Assembly (NCBI GenBank): GCA_963714145.1
Contig: OY970235.1
Span: forward strand, 1,736,001 to 1,800,000
Reading direction: 5' to 3'
DNA: 64,000 bases
Origin: JBBWZH01 sp035544115
GTDB taxonomy: Bacteria; Actinomycetota; Actinomycetes; Mycobacteriales; CADCTP01
Position numbers and translations under genes: made by a program. The notes under the pieces were generated by a model that was not told where the DNA came from, made no database searches, and worked only from the letters and a program-made list of their open reading frames with translations. Positions 1 through 8,336 of the stretch are shown here, piece by piece (position 1 is the stretch's first letter; every line of letters begins with the position of its first letter).

Positions 1-2476
1 GTTCCGCCGGAGCGGCCGGGTCGGCGAGGAACGCGCCGTGCGGGCCGAGGTCGGAAGACCGCAGCAGGCGGGCCTCGCGCTGGTACTGGCGGGCGACGCC
101 GCGGACGACGTCGCGCATGGTGATGGCGGCGCCGGCGGAGTCGGCGGCGGCCAGGGCTGCGCTGCGCGCGGCGCCGACGATCCCGGCGCCGGTCATGTCC
201 AAACGGGACAGTGCCTCGAAGTCCACATCGGACTCGACCGGGGCCTCGGCCGGGAACGCCAGTTGCCACAGCCGGCGGCGCTCGGGCAGGCCGGGGCGGG
301 CGAAGTGGACGGCGAAGTGGAAGCGGCGGGTGAATGCCGGGTCGATGTTCTCCTTCAGGTTGCTGGCCAGCACGACCAGCGCGTCGCTGTTCTCCAGCCG
401 CTGCAGCAGGTAGCCGACCTCGAGGTTGGCGTACCGGTCGGTGCCGTGCTTCACGTCGCCGCGCTTGCCGAACAGCGCGTCCGCCTCGTCGAAGAACAGC
501 ACCGCCTGGCTGTCCTCGGCCTGCCGGAACGCCTCCTCCAGGTTCTTCTCGGTCTCGCCGACCCACTTGGAGACCAGCTGGGACAGGTCGATGCAGAGCA
601 ACTCCAGGCCGAGCATGCCGGCCAGCACCTCGGCGGACAGCGTCTTGCCGGTGCCCGGTTCGCCGGTGAACAGGACCTTGACGCCGGCGTCGCCGGCCCG
701 GCGGCGGAATCCCCACGCCTCGGCCACCCGGGGCCAGGTACGGAACGCGGCGCCGATCTCCAGCACGTGCCGGTACTGCTCCGGCGGCAGCACCAGGTCC
801 GCCGGCGTGCGCCGCGGCGTGACCGACCGCGCGTGCCCGGAGCTGCGGCCCCGGGTGACGGTTGCGACGGCGGGCGCGATCTGGTCGGCGAGGGGGGCGG
901 GGCGGCCGTTGCCGGCGAAGCGGGCGCCCGCGTCGGCCACGGCGGCGACCGCGCGCAACTCCTCGCCGCTCATCCGGTAGCGGGCCGCCAGGTCGGTCAC
1001 CGCGCCGGTGCCGAGCGCCGGCAGCGCGGCCGACCACATCGCCCGGCGCTGGGCGTAGTCGGGCACCGGCACGTCCAGTTCGGCGTACGCGCGGGCGGCG
1101 AGCAGCGCGGTCGGGCGGTAAGCGGCGGTGCCGGTGAGGACGGCCGGCAGCCGGCAGCCGGCGAGCAGGTCCAGCGCCGGTCCGGCGAGCTGCTCGGCCG
1201 GGACCCACAGCAGCGCGTTCAGCTCGGCCGCCACCCGGGCCTCGGTACGCAACTGGTCCGGGTCGCCGTCGGGCGCGGTGAACCGGCGTACCGGCCGGCC
1301 GGCGTGGGCGGCCAGCGCGAGCACCGCGTCCCGCTGCACCGGCGCCGGGCCGCCCCACAGGCCGATCAGGTCGAGCTGCCCGGAGTTGACCGCGGCCGCG
1401 AGCCGGCGCAGCGCGGCCTCGGGCAGCTGCGGCGGCGGCCGGAAGCCGGCCGGCGCAAGCACCTCGCCCGGGTCGGCGCCGAGCAGGTCGGCCGTGCCTG
1501 CACCGGCCAGCAGGAAGTCCGCCACCCCGGGCCCGAGCACCAGCTCCTCGCCCAGGCCGACCGGCGCGGCGGCGGCCGGGCGCAGCAGGCCGTACCGGCG
1601 CAGCGGACCGGCCGGGCCGAGCAGCCGGCGCAGCGCGACCCGGTCGGCCGGCGAGTGGCCGAGCACGGCCAGCAGCAGTTCCACGCTGGGCAGCCGCCGG
1701 TTGAGGTCGTCCACGATGTACGCGTACGTGCGGCTCCAGCCGGCGTCCAGCTCGGGGGCGGCGATCAGGGCGAGCACGTCGAGCTCGGCCGGGCCGAGCC
1801 GGAACCGCCGGGCCAGCGCGTCCAGCGGCAGCACCGCGCCGATGGCCGCCGCGCGGCGCCGCAGCGCGCGCTCCACCGCGGGCTCCGGGGCCGGGTCGGG
1901 CCGGTCCGGCCTGCCGTCAGGTTCGAGCACCGCGGCGGTCCGGTCGAGCAGCAGCGCGATCTCCTCGCCGCTGACGCAGAACGGCACCAGGTCGGGCCGG
2001 CTCAGCCGCTGGTTGCGCTCGGTCTGCTCGTCGACCGCGCCGCGCAGCCGGTGGTGCAGCGGCAGCAGCCGGCACTGCAGGTGCGCCAGCGCCAGCCCGG
2101 CCGGCCCGTCGAGACTGTCCACAGCGGACAGCGCCGCGACGGCGGGCTCCGGCCCGGCCCCGGCCGACCCGGTATCGGCGGCCGCGAAACCGGCGTCCGG
2201 CCAGGCGGCGCCGTGGTTGACGTCGGCTGCCCCAGCCACGGACAGCGCATCCTCAGCCGGCTTCACATCGAACGGTGCGGTGCCGGCGGGGCCGGGAGGG
2301 CCCGACCCCGCATCGGACAGCGCGACGCCGGCCCGGTCGGGGTCGGCCGTACCGGCCGCGGGCGGTGGGGGCGGGGATCCGGCCGATCCCGCGGCGGGTT
2401 CAGACGGCGCGGACACCGGGCCGTCCGGCTGGACGGCGGGCGCCGGGTCGGTGCGGCGGCGGGGTCGGCGTGCCAT
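1..2476 (-). CDS. eCIS AAA+ ATPase (Pvc15/Cis15-like), 3' end outside window
   Basis: This is the last visible gene of the contractile injection system operon and about 825 codons are present. The N-terminus is Arg-rich and Ala/Pro-rich. A long helical region follows, then a C-terminal AAA+ module with Walker A GEPGTGKT at about residues 605-612 and Walker B LFFDEAD with D663/E664. The family sits at the end of many eCIS loci and is thought to help assembly or cargo handling; that role is known for relatives and inferred here. The ATG lies one base after the stop of the tape-measure gene. The conserved AAA+ fold is nearly complete at the window edge, so only a short C-terminus is probably missing. 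Confidence 0.9.
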   Translation of the reverse strand, partial: MARRPRRRTDPAPAVQPDGPVSAPSEPAAGSAGSPPPPPAAGTADPDRAGVALSDAGSGPPGPAGTAPFDVKPAEDALSVAGAADVNHGAAWPDAGFAAADTGSAGAGPEPAVAALSAVDSLDGPAGLALAHLQCRLLPLHHRLRGAVDEQTERNQRLSRPDLVPFCVSGEEIALLLDRTAAVLEPDGRPDRPDPAPEPAVERALRRRAAAIGAVLPLDALARRFRLGPAELDVLALIAAPELDAGWSRTYAYIVDDLNRRLPSVELLLAVLGHSPADRVALRRLLGPAGPLRRYGLLRPAAAAPVGLGEELVLGPGVADFLLAGAGTADLLGADPGEVLAPAGFRPPPQLPEAALRRLAAAVNSGQLDLIGLWGGPAPVQRDAVLALAAHAGRPVRRFTAPDGDPDQLRTEARVAAELNALLWVPAEQLAGPALDLLAGCRLPAVLTGTAAYRPTALLAARAYAELDVPVPDYAQRRAMWSAALPALGTGAVTDLAARYRMSGEELRAVAAVADAGARFAGNGRPAPLADQIAPAVATVTRGRSSGHARSVTPRRTPADLVLPPEQYRHVLEIGAAFRTWPRVAEAWGFRRRAGDAGVKVLFTGEPGTGKTLSAEVLAGMLGLELLCIDLSQLVSKWVGETEKNLEEAFRQAEDSQAVLFFDEADALFGKRGDVKHGTDRYANLEVGYLLQRLENSDALVVLASNLKENIDPAFTRRFHFAVHFARPGLPERRRLWQLAFPAEAPVESDVDFEALSRLDMTGAGIVGAARSAALAAADSAGAAITMRDVVRGVARQYQREARLLRSSDLGPHGAFLADPAAPAE

Positions 2477-2477
2477 G

Positions 2478-4472
2478 TCAGCCCCCGGTGATCGTGAGTG
2501 CGCGGCCGCCCAGCCACGGGACGTCCCGGACGGTGGCGAGCAGGCCGTGCTGGCGGAGGTCGGAGTGGCGGCGGCCCAGCGGGATCCGGACGGCGACCTC
2601 GTCGGCGCCGTACCGGACCAGGCCGCTGAGGTCGGCCAGGCGTTCCAGGGCGAGCAGCGGGTCGGCCGGCTCGCGGTCGCGCCACAGCTGCCAGCTGATC
2701 GTGCCGAGGGCCAGCGCGGCGGTCAGGGTGAGCGTGCGCAGCCACGCCGCGCCGGGTGGGAGCCGGGTGGCGCGGCGGTCGACGGCGAGCGCGCCGAACA
2801 GCTCGTCCAACCGGCCGGCCTGGTCCGGGAGGTTCGCCACGGCCGGGACCAGCTCGGCATCGGGTGTGTCCACTGTGGACGTCCAGATCCGGCGGCCGGG
2901 CAGCCGGCGGAAGCGCTCACCGCGCAGCGGCGGCAGGTCGGTGACCAGCCCGACGCCGGCGCCCGTCAGGTGCCGCAGCGCGTCGGCGGGCACCGGGCCG
3001 AGCGCCGTCGCGGCGCCGGCGAGCAGCACCAGCGGCCGACCGCAGGCGGACCAGTGCGGCAGCAGGGCCGCGGCCGAGTCGGTCCAGGCGATCGGGAACA
3101 GGCCCTCGGCGTCGGCGAGCACCAGCCCGCTGCCGGCCGGCTCGCCGGCGCCGGCGAGGATCAGCGGCCGGCCGGGGGAGTGGCCGCGGCAGAGCGTGAG
3201 CGCGACGACCGCGTCGAGGACCGGGGCCGCGGCGGCGGTGCCGCGCAGCAGGTCGTGCAGCGCGTCGTCGGGTACCTCGGCGAGCCCGGCGAACGCCGCG
3301 GCCGTGACCCGGTCCGCCGGCGAGCGCCGCCAGCCGCGCCCGAGCGGGCCGAGGACGGTGTACCCGAGGGCGGCGGCGACCAACTGGCTCGTCGCCAGCA
3401 GACCGTCCGGCGAAGCGCCGGCCAGCGCGGGCAGCAGCGCGTCCAGTACGCCGAGCCGCGCCAGCGGCCCGACCAGCAGGAACGGCAGCACCGACGCAAC
3501 CTCGACCGCGCCGGTTGCCGGCGCCCGACCGACCGGCGCGGCCGACGGCGCCGGCTCGGCATCGACCGGCGCGGTGCCGGCCCAGTCGACCGCCAGCAGC
3601 GCGTCGGCCTCGGCCGAGCCGGGTACCAGCCGCAGCCGCCCGACCGTGTCGAGCTGGTGTCGCAGCGCGGCGACGCCCGGCACGCCACCGGCGCCGTGCC
3701 GCAGTGCGGGGTCGACCGCGGCCGCGACCTCGTCGGCGACGGCCGGGCCAGGTGCGGCGCGGGTCGCCGCGCTCGGCTCGCCAGGGCGCACGGCCGCCCA
3801 CTCCTGCCGCCAGGCGTCGAGCACCGGCGCCGGCACGAGGGCCACCAGGTCCGCCAACTCGCCCCGGGCGGCCAGCCGGGTGAACAACGCCGCCAGCCCG
3901 GCCCGTCCGCCGTCGTCCGGCGCGGCACCGCGCAGCCGCGCCCGCAGCCCGCGCAGCGCCGGCTCGGGCAGCAGCTCCAGCAGCGGCCCCAGCTCGTCCC
4001 GTACGGCCAGCTCGGCCAGGAAGCCGGCGATCAGCTCGGCCGGACCGGCGGCGGGCGGGTACGGCGCGAGCGCGCCGGCAGCGGCCTCGACCGCCGCGGC
4101 CTCGGCCGGCACCGGATCGGCGTACGCGGCCGCGGGTCCGGCTACATCCGGACCGGCTGGGCCCGGCGGCAGTGCCGGCTCGACCCGTACCGACGCCAGC
4201 GCCGCCGCAGCGACCGCGGGCAGCGCGGCGACCGAGCCGGCGAGCAGGTCCGGCAGGCGCACCGGGAGGTCGAGCACCACCGGCTCGGTGATCTCGACGT
4301 CCTCCGCCCCGTCCCACCACAACCCGGCGAACTCGCGCTCGATCAGCCCGGGCAGCACGGCTACGACCTGCCGCGCCAGCCGGTCCTGGTCCGCGCCCCA
4401 GCTCCAGCCGCCGGACCGGATCACCTCGACCCGGCACCGGCGCACCACGATCTCGGTGTCGGCGCCGGTCAA
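2478..4472 (-). CDS. eCIS tape-measure-type protein (Pvc14-like)
   Basis: The protein has 664 aa. Its N-terminus combines a beta-strand-like RRCRVEVIRSGG start with a helical segment through LPGLIEREFAGLWW, as in proteins annotated as contractile injection system tape measure. The middle is Ala/Pro/Leu-rich and helical, fitting a length-setting protein inside the tube. A hydrophobic stretch near residue 600 is followed by a charged C-terminus. The ATG overlaps the stop of the preceding gene (ATGA), and the gene lies next to the AAA+ ATPase as in Afp/PVC loci. Family assignment rests on the N-terminal pattern, size and gene order. Confidence 0.72.
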   Translation of the reverse strand: MTGADTEIVVRRCRVEVIRSGGWSWGADQDRLARQVVAVLPGLIEREFAGLWWDGAEDVEITEPVVLDLPVRLPDLLAGSVAALPAVAAAALASVRVEPALPPGPAGPDVAGPAAAYADPVPAEAAAVEAAAGALAPYPPAAGPAELIAGFLAELAVRDELGPLLELLPEPALRGLRARLRGAAPDDGGRAGLAALFTRLAARGELADLVALVPAPVLDAWRQEWAAVRPGEPSAATRAAPGPAVADEVAAAVDPALRHGAGGVPGVAALRHQLDTVGRLRLVPGSAEADALLAVDWAGTAPVDAEPAPSAAPVGRAPATGAVEVASVLPFLLVGPLARLGVLDALLPALAGASPDGLLATSQLVAAALGYTVLGPLGRGWRRSPADRVTAAAFAGLAEVPDDALHDLLRGTAAAAPVLDAVVALTLCRGHSPGRPLILAGAGEPAGSGLVLADAEGLFPIAWTDSAAALLPHWSACGRPLVLLAGAATALGPVPADALRHLTGAGVGLVTDLPPLRGERFRRLPGRRIWTSTVDTPDAELVPAVANLPDQAGRLDELFGALAVDRRATRLPPGAAWLRTLTLTAALALGTISWQLWRDREPADPLLALERLADLSGLVRYGADEVAVRIPLGRRHSDLRQHGLLATVRDVPWLGGRALTITGG

Positions 4473-5071
4473 CTGACCTGCCTGCTGACCAGTAGGCCGG
4501 ATACTCCGGTCATCAGCACCAGCACGCCGTAGGTGCCTTTGCTCAGCTCCGTCAGCGGGAACGCCGCCGCGCCGGCCGTCAGCGCGCCGGTCAGCGGCGC
4601 CGACACGCCGCCGGACAGCAGCACAAGGAAATTCGCGGTCTTGTCCTCGCCGCCGCTACGCAGCGAAAGCTCCTTCGAGCTCAGCTTCACCTCGATCTGG
4701 ACGTCGCCGCCCGGGTCACTGCCGCCGGCCGGGGCGGCCGTGAGGTCGGGGAGGCTGTCGACGGCCACGGCGGTCGGCCAGAGAGCCAGGTCGATCGTGC
4801 CGGTCGCATCCGGCGGGACGTGGTACGCCGTCGGGTTCAGCAGGACGTCGGGCAGATCCTTCGCCGCGGCCACGGTGAGGAGCTCGGCCGGCACCGGGAT
4901 CGCGATCGGCTCGTCCGGCGCGCCGGTCGGGGCCGGGGTGGGCCACAGGGTGGCCACCAGTGCCGACCCGACCAGGTCCACTGTGGACGGAGTCCCGGTC
5001 GCGGGCCCGGTGGCCACCTGGACGCCCAGCACGTGGCCGGTGTCCGTCGCGTACACCACGGTCATGGTCAC
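4469..5071 (-). CDS. eCIS-associated 200-aa protein of unknown function
   Basis: The GTG start overlaps the preceding stop (GTGA); an ATG two codons later is an alternative. The protein starts VTMTVVYATDTGHVLG and is rich in beta-branched residues and prolines. It has a central acidic or polar stretch (GGDVQIEVKLSSKELSL). The C-terminus contains small hydrophobic residues (FLVLLSGGVSAP, GVLVLMTGVSGLL) that could form a hairpin or interact with membrane. I do not recognise a family. Its position between the fibre-like paralogues and the tape-measure gene suggests a structural or assembly role. Confidence 0.7.
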   Translation of the reverse strand: MTMTVVYATDTGHVLGVQVATGPATGTPSTVDLVGSALVATLWPTPAPTGAPDEPIAIPVPAELLTVAAAKDLPDVLLNPTAYHVPPDATGTIDLALWPTAVAVDSLPDLTAAPAGGSDPGGDVQIEVKLSSKELSLRSGGEDKTANFLVLLSGGVSAPLTGALTAGAAAFPLTELSKGTYGVLVLMTGVSGLLVSRQVS

Positions 5072-6234
5072 TGCTGACCCCCGGCGGTGTCGGCGGTTGC
5101 CGGCGGAGCCGCGGCGATGACGACGAAGTCCACCGGGGCGGGCACGTCCCGCACCTCCGCGTCCTGGGCGTCGATCCGGCACCACCGCACCCTGCTCAGC
5201 ACCCGCCGGTCGGTGTCCACATCGCACACGGTGGGGCCGAGCACCCAGGTGCCCTCGCCGAGCTGCGGCGGAAGGTCCAGCCGGGGGGTGACGTGGACGT
5301 GCAGCGTGACCGCGCCGCCGTCGACCTGCTTCTGGGTCACGCCCGCCGGCAGCGGCAGCAGCATCCCGTCGCTGCTGCGGCCCGAGGCCATCGCGGTCAG
5401 GCCGAGCTTCGTCACGCCGGAGATGGAGCCGGCGACGGTGATGTTGCCGGCGACGGTGACATCGCCGGTCGGCGAGACGTTGACGAGCGGGTCGACCGAC
5501 CCTTCCGAGTTGAGCCGTCCGAACGCCAGGCCGCTCTCCCCGTCCAACATCAGGGTCGGCCGCCCGATCGCCGCCTCCGGGTCGGGCCGCAGCGCGAGCC
5601 GGCCGGAGCGGGCGGCGACCGTGTCGGCGCGCACTCCCGCGTAGCGGCGCCCGACCCGGCCGGAGGTCGGCGCGGTCGCCACGATGTGGCCGCCCTTCCA
5701 CCGGACGAACCCGAGCAGCACCGGCCACGGGTCCGTACCGTCGCCCGGTCCACTGTCGACGGTCGGGTCGGGGAGATCGCTCAGCGTGGACTCGTCGCCG
5801 AGCCGGCCGAAGATGACCTGGTACCCCTCCTGGATCCGGCCGGCCGGCGTGCTGCCGGCGACCAGCGGCTGGCTGGTGGCAGCCTGATCGAGCCCGGCCA
5901 GGAAGACCGGGTACAGGCTCTCGGTCGCCGGGTCCGCGCCGTTGACGGCCGCGAAGTCGGCCTCCTGCAGCGGCACCGCGGCCGGGACCACCACCTCCCG
6001 GCCGGTGCCGTCGACCGCCACCCCGGGCTGCAGGGTGACCTGGACGTACGCGTCGCCGCTGGCGGGATCGGTGCGGCCCTCCGTGGTGAGGGTCAGGCCG
6101 GTCGCGATCCCCCAGTCGTGCAGGTAGCGCTCATGCCGGGCCTGCTGGCCCCGGGCGTGGTCGACGAGCGCGGTCAGATCCGCGGCGGCGAGGACCTGGC
6201 CCTCGGTGAACGTCGGCCGGACCGGCGCGGTCAC
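5068..6234 (-). CDS. eCIS fibre-like protein, third member of the paralogue trio
   Basis: The GTG start overlaps the preceding stop (GTGA) and gives 388 aa. The N-terminal 100 residues carry the trio domain: F-x2-GQ-x-L-x3-DL, then R-x6-WGIATGL, then a PGVAVDGTGREVVV segment. The middle has a phage-tail-fibre style repeat (TGDVTVAGNITVAGSISG). The C-terminus is a beta-rich domain with HVHVTPRLDLPP and paired cysteines. It probably forms part of the baseplate periphery or a target-binding fibre. The other two members lie directly upstream in the operon. Confidence 0.75.
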   Translation of the reverse strand: MTAPVRPTFTEGQVLAAADLTALVDHARGQQARHERYLHDWGIATGLTLTTEGRTDPASGDAYVQVTLQPGVAVDGTGREVVVPAAVPLQEADFAAVNGADPATESLYPVFLAGLDQAATSQPLVAGSTPAGRIQEGYQVIFGRLGDESTLSDLPDPTVDSGPGDGTDPWPVLLGFVRWKGGHIVATAPTSGRVGRRYAGVRADTVAARSGRLALRPDPEAAIGRPTLMLDGESGLAFGRLNSEGSVDPLVNVSPTGDVTVAGNITVAGSISGVTKLGLTAMASGRSSDGMLLPLPAGVTQKQVDGGAVTLHVHVTPRLDLPPQLGEGTWVLGPTVCDVDTDRRVLSRVRWCRIDAQDAEVRDVPAPVDFVVIAAAPPATADTAGGQQ

Positions 6235-8336
6235 CGCGTGCTCCCGCTGGTGCCCCGGCTCCGCGGCGCCGCCTTCTTCGCCGGTGCCTTGGTCGCCTTC
6301 GCCGGCGCGGCGCCGCCACCGGTCGCCGGCCCGGCCGGCCCGACGGGCTCGGCGGGCTCGGCCGGAGCGGCCGGCTCGGCCGGAGCGTCGCCGGGCAGCC
6401 GCGCCAGCCCACTCTCCACTTCGGACAGCCGGCCGGCCAGGTTGTCCGGCACGTCGGCGCGCAGCTGGCTCAGCGTGTCCGCCTCGGCATGCACGTCGGC
6501 CCGCAGTTCGTCCAGACGGGACGACAGCGCCCGCACCTGGCCGCTCAGCTCGGCGGCCGCCGCACCGTCCCCGGCAGGTGGCGGAGCCGGCGCGGGCACC
6601 GCCGCCGGCGCGGCCGTCTCGGCCGGCGCCGCCGGGAGCGCACCGAGCAGGACCAGCAGTTGGCCGAGCGCCAGCCGTTCCGGACCGGACCGCAGCCAGC
6701 CGTCCACGTAGGGCAGGTGCACCCCGTCGTCGTCGACGACGGCCTTGTCCCGCGGCACCGGCGCGCAGCAGACCTCCTCGGCCAGCCGCCGCGCCGGCGC
6801 CAGCAGGTCCAACCAGCCCGCGTACGAGCTGCCGCCGGGCAGCACCTGCTCCCGGCCGCCGGCGCAGATCCGTACCACCGCGCAGTCGTGCACCTCGACG
6901 TCCGCGAGCAGCACGTCCAGGTCGGTGCAGTCCGGCGCGGGCGGCAGCAGCGCGGCGCACGCCTGCTCGGCGACGTACCGGTACAGCCCGGTGAAGACCT
7001 GCTCCGCGTCCTCGCCGAGATGGGCCAGCTCGGCCTCGGTGAGCTGGTCGGCGTCGCCGTCGGCCGGCTTCGGCAGCGGCGGCAGCAGGCTGATCGCCGC
7101 GACGTACGCACGCAGCGTGCAGTCGGTGCCGGGCGGGGTGGTGTCCAGCCGGTTGCGCAGCCAGTCCCGGATCGAGCGGAGGTCGGCGCGCAGGTCCGTC
7201 CGCAGCGCCCGGTCCAGCGGGGCGCCGAGGGCGAGCAGCCGCAGCTGCAGGCTGGCCCGGTCCGGATCCGCCAACCGGGCCCGGACCTCGCTGACGACCG
7301 CCGCCGCGAGGCCGCGCTGGACCGGGTCGGGCCAGGTGAGCTCGGCCATGGTCCGACCGATGTCGGGCGCCGGCGCGTCGAAGACCTCCTGCAGCCAGTC
7401 GGCGGCCGCGGCGAGCACCGTCTGGGCCACGCCGATCCCGTCCAGGTCCCGGAACCGCTGCCTCAGCGCCCGCTGCCCGTCCGCGTCGTACAGGAAGAAC
7501 CGGGCGACCGAAGCAGCCAGGCCGCGCACCAGCTCGGCCAGCCTGCGGTCGGTGGCCGCGGCGTGCTCGACCGCCTGCGCGTCCCGCAGTGCCGTGGTCA
7601 GCTCGTCCAGGTCGGCGGTGAACCGGTCGCCGTCCGCCGGCTCGAACACGATCACCTTGCCGACGGCGGCCGCCGCCGCGGCCAGCCGGGCCCGGTACCA
7701 GTCCAGCCGCCGCCCCCGCCCCCACACCGTGCCGAACGCGGCGGCGTCCTCCTCGCCGAGGTCACGCAGCAGCCGGGCGCCCGGGTCGTACGCGTGGGAC
7801 TTGGCCTTGCCCGGGCACTTGACCAGGAACTGGAAGCCCTCCCGGATCCGGGACGCCACCGGGCCGGTGTCCGGGCACGGCTCCTCGGTGACGAACGGGG
7901 CGATCGGGTCGGTCGCCTGCTCGGCGTACCGGATGTAGAGCCCCCACCGGCGCGGGTCCGCCGACCCCGGCTGGTCGCAGCCGCAGCCGCAGTCCGCGCC
8001 GCGGCCGGACACCTGCAGGTCGCGCACCAGGTCCGGGACGGACACGGTCTCGGCGCAGTTGACCACGATGTCGTTGCCGGCACAGTCGAGCGCGTACCCG
8101 GGCCGCACGGTCACGGTGCCGCCGCCGCACGGGTCGCAGCGCACCTCCAGGCCGGCGATCACGCCCGGGCCGAACAGCATCCGGCTGTGGAACCGGTTCT
8201 TGCTCGCGACGTAGGAGGTGAGCAGCTCCAGGTCGTCTTCGGTCAGCAGCTGCCCGGCGGAGAACTTCGGGCGTACGAACGCCGCGGTGCTGCTCACCGG
8301 CGCGGACGTGCCGGCCGCGGTGGTCGTCGACATCAT
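6231..8336 (-). CDS. eCIS paralogue trio member with coiled coil and Pro/Ala tail
   Basis: The ATG overlaps the previous stop (ATGATG), giving 701 aa. Near residue 20 it has the trio domain (RPKFSAGQLLTEDDL, GPGVIAGLEV, RPGYALDCAGNDIVV) and a Cys cluster (CGCGCDQ). A long helical middle of about 400 residues follows. Near the C-terminus there is a coiled-coil segment with LSSRLDELRADVHAEADTL. The end is low-complexity Ala/Pro/Lys. The length and coiled coil suggest a scaffold or fibre adaptor. I know no characterised homologue; neighbours place it in the eCIS baseplate/fibre set. Confidence 0.75.
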   Translation of the reverse strand: MMSTTTAAGTSAPVSSTAAFVRPKFSAGQLLTEDDLELLTSYVASKNRFHSRMLFGPGVIAGLEVRCDPCGGGTVTVRPGYALDCAGNDIVVNCAETVSVPDLVRDLQVSGRGADCGCGCDQPGSADPRRWGLYIRYAEQATDPIAPFVTEEPCPDTGPVASRIREGFQFLVKCPGKAKSHAYDPGARLLRDLGEEDAAAFGTVWGRGRRLDWYRARLAAAAAAVGKVIVFEPADGDRFTADLDELTTALRDAQAVEHAAATDRRLAELVRGLAASVARFFLYDADGQRALRQRFRDLDGIGVAQTVLAAAADWLQEVFDAPAPDIGRTMAELTWPDPVQRGLAAAVVSEVRARLADPDRASLQLRLLALGAPLDRALRTDLRADLRSIRDWLRNRLDTTPPGTDCTLRAYVAAISLLPPLPKPADGDADQLTEAELAHLGEDAEQVFTGLYRYVAEQACAALLPPAPDCTDLDVLLADVEVHDCAVVRICAGGREQVLPGGSSYAGWLDLLAPARRLAEEVCCAPVPRDKAVVDDDGVHLPYVDGWLRSGPERLALGQLLVLLGALPAAPAETAAPAAVPAPAPPPAGDGAAAAELSGQVRALSSRLDELRADVHAEADTLSQLRADVPDNLAGRLSEVESGLARLPGDAPAEPAAPAEPAEPVGPAGPATGGGAAPAKATKAPAKKAAPRSRGTSGSTR

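Noticed and set aside
38..4532. Very long plus-strand frames opposite the eCIS ATPase and tape-measure genes
   Set aside because: They are antisense shadows caused by high GC. They lack ribosome sites and recognisable domains, whereas the minus-strand frames carry Walker motifs and coupled junctions.
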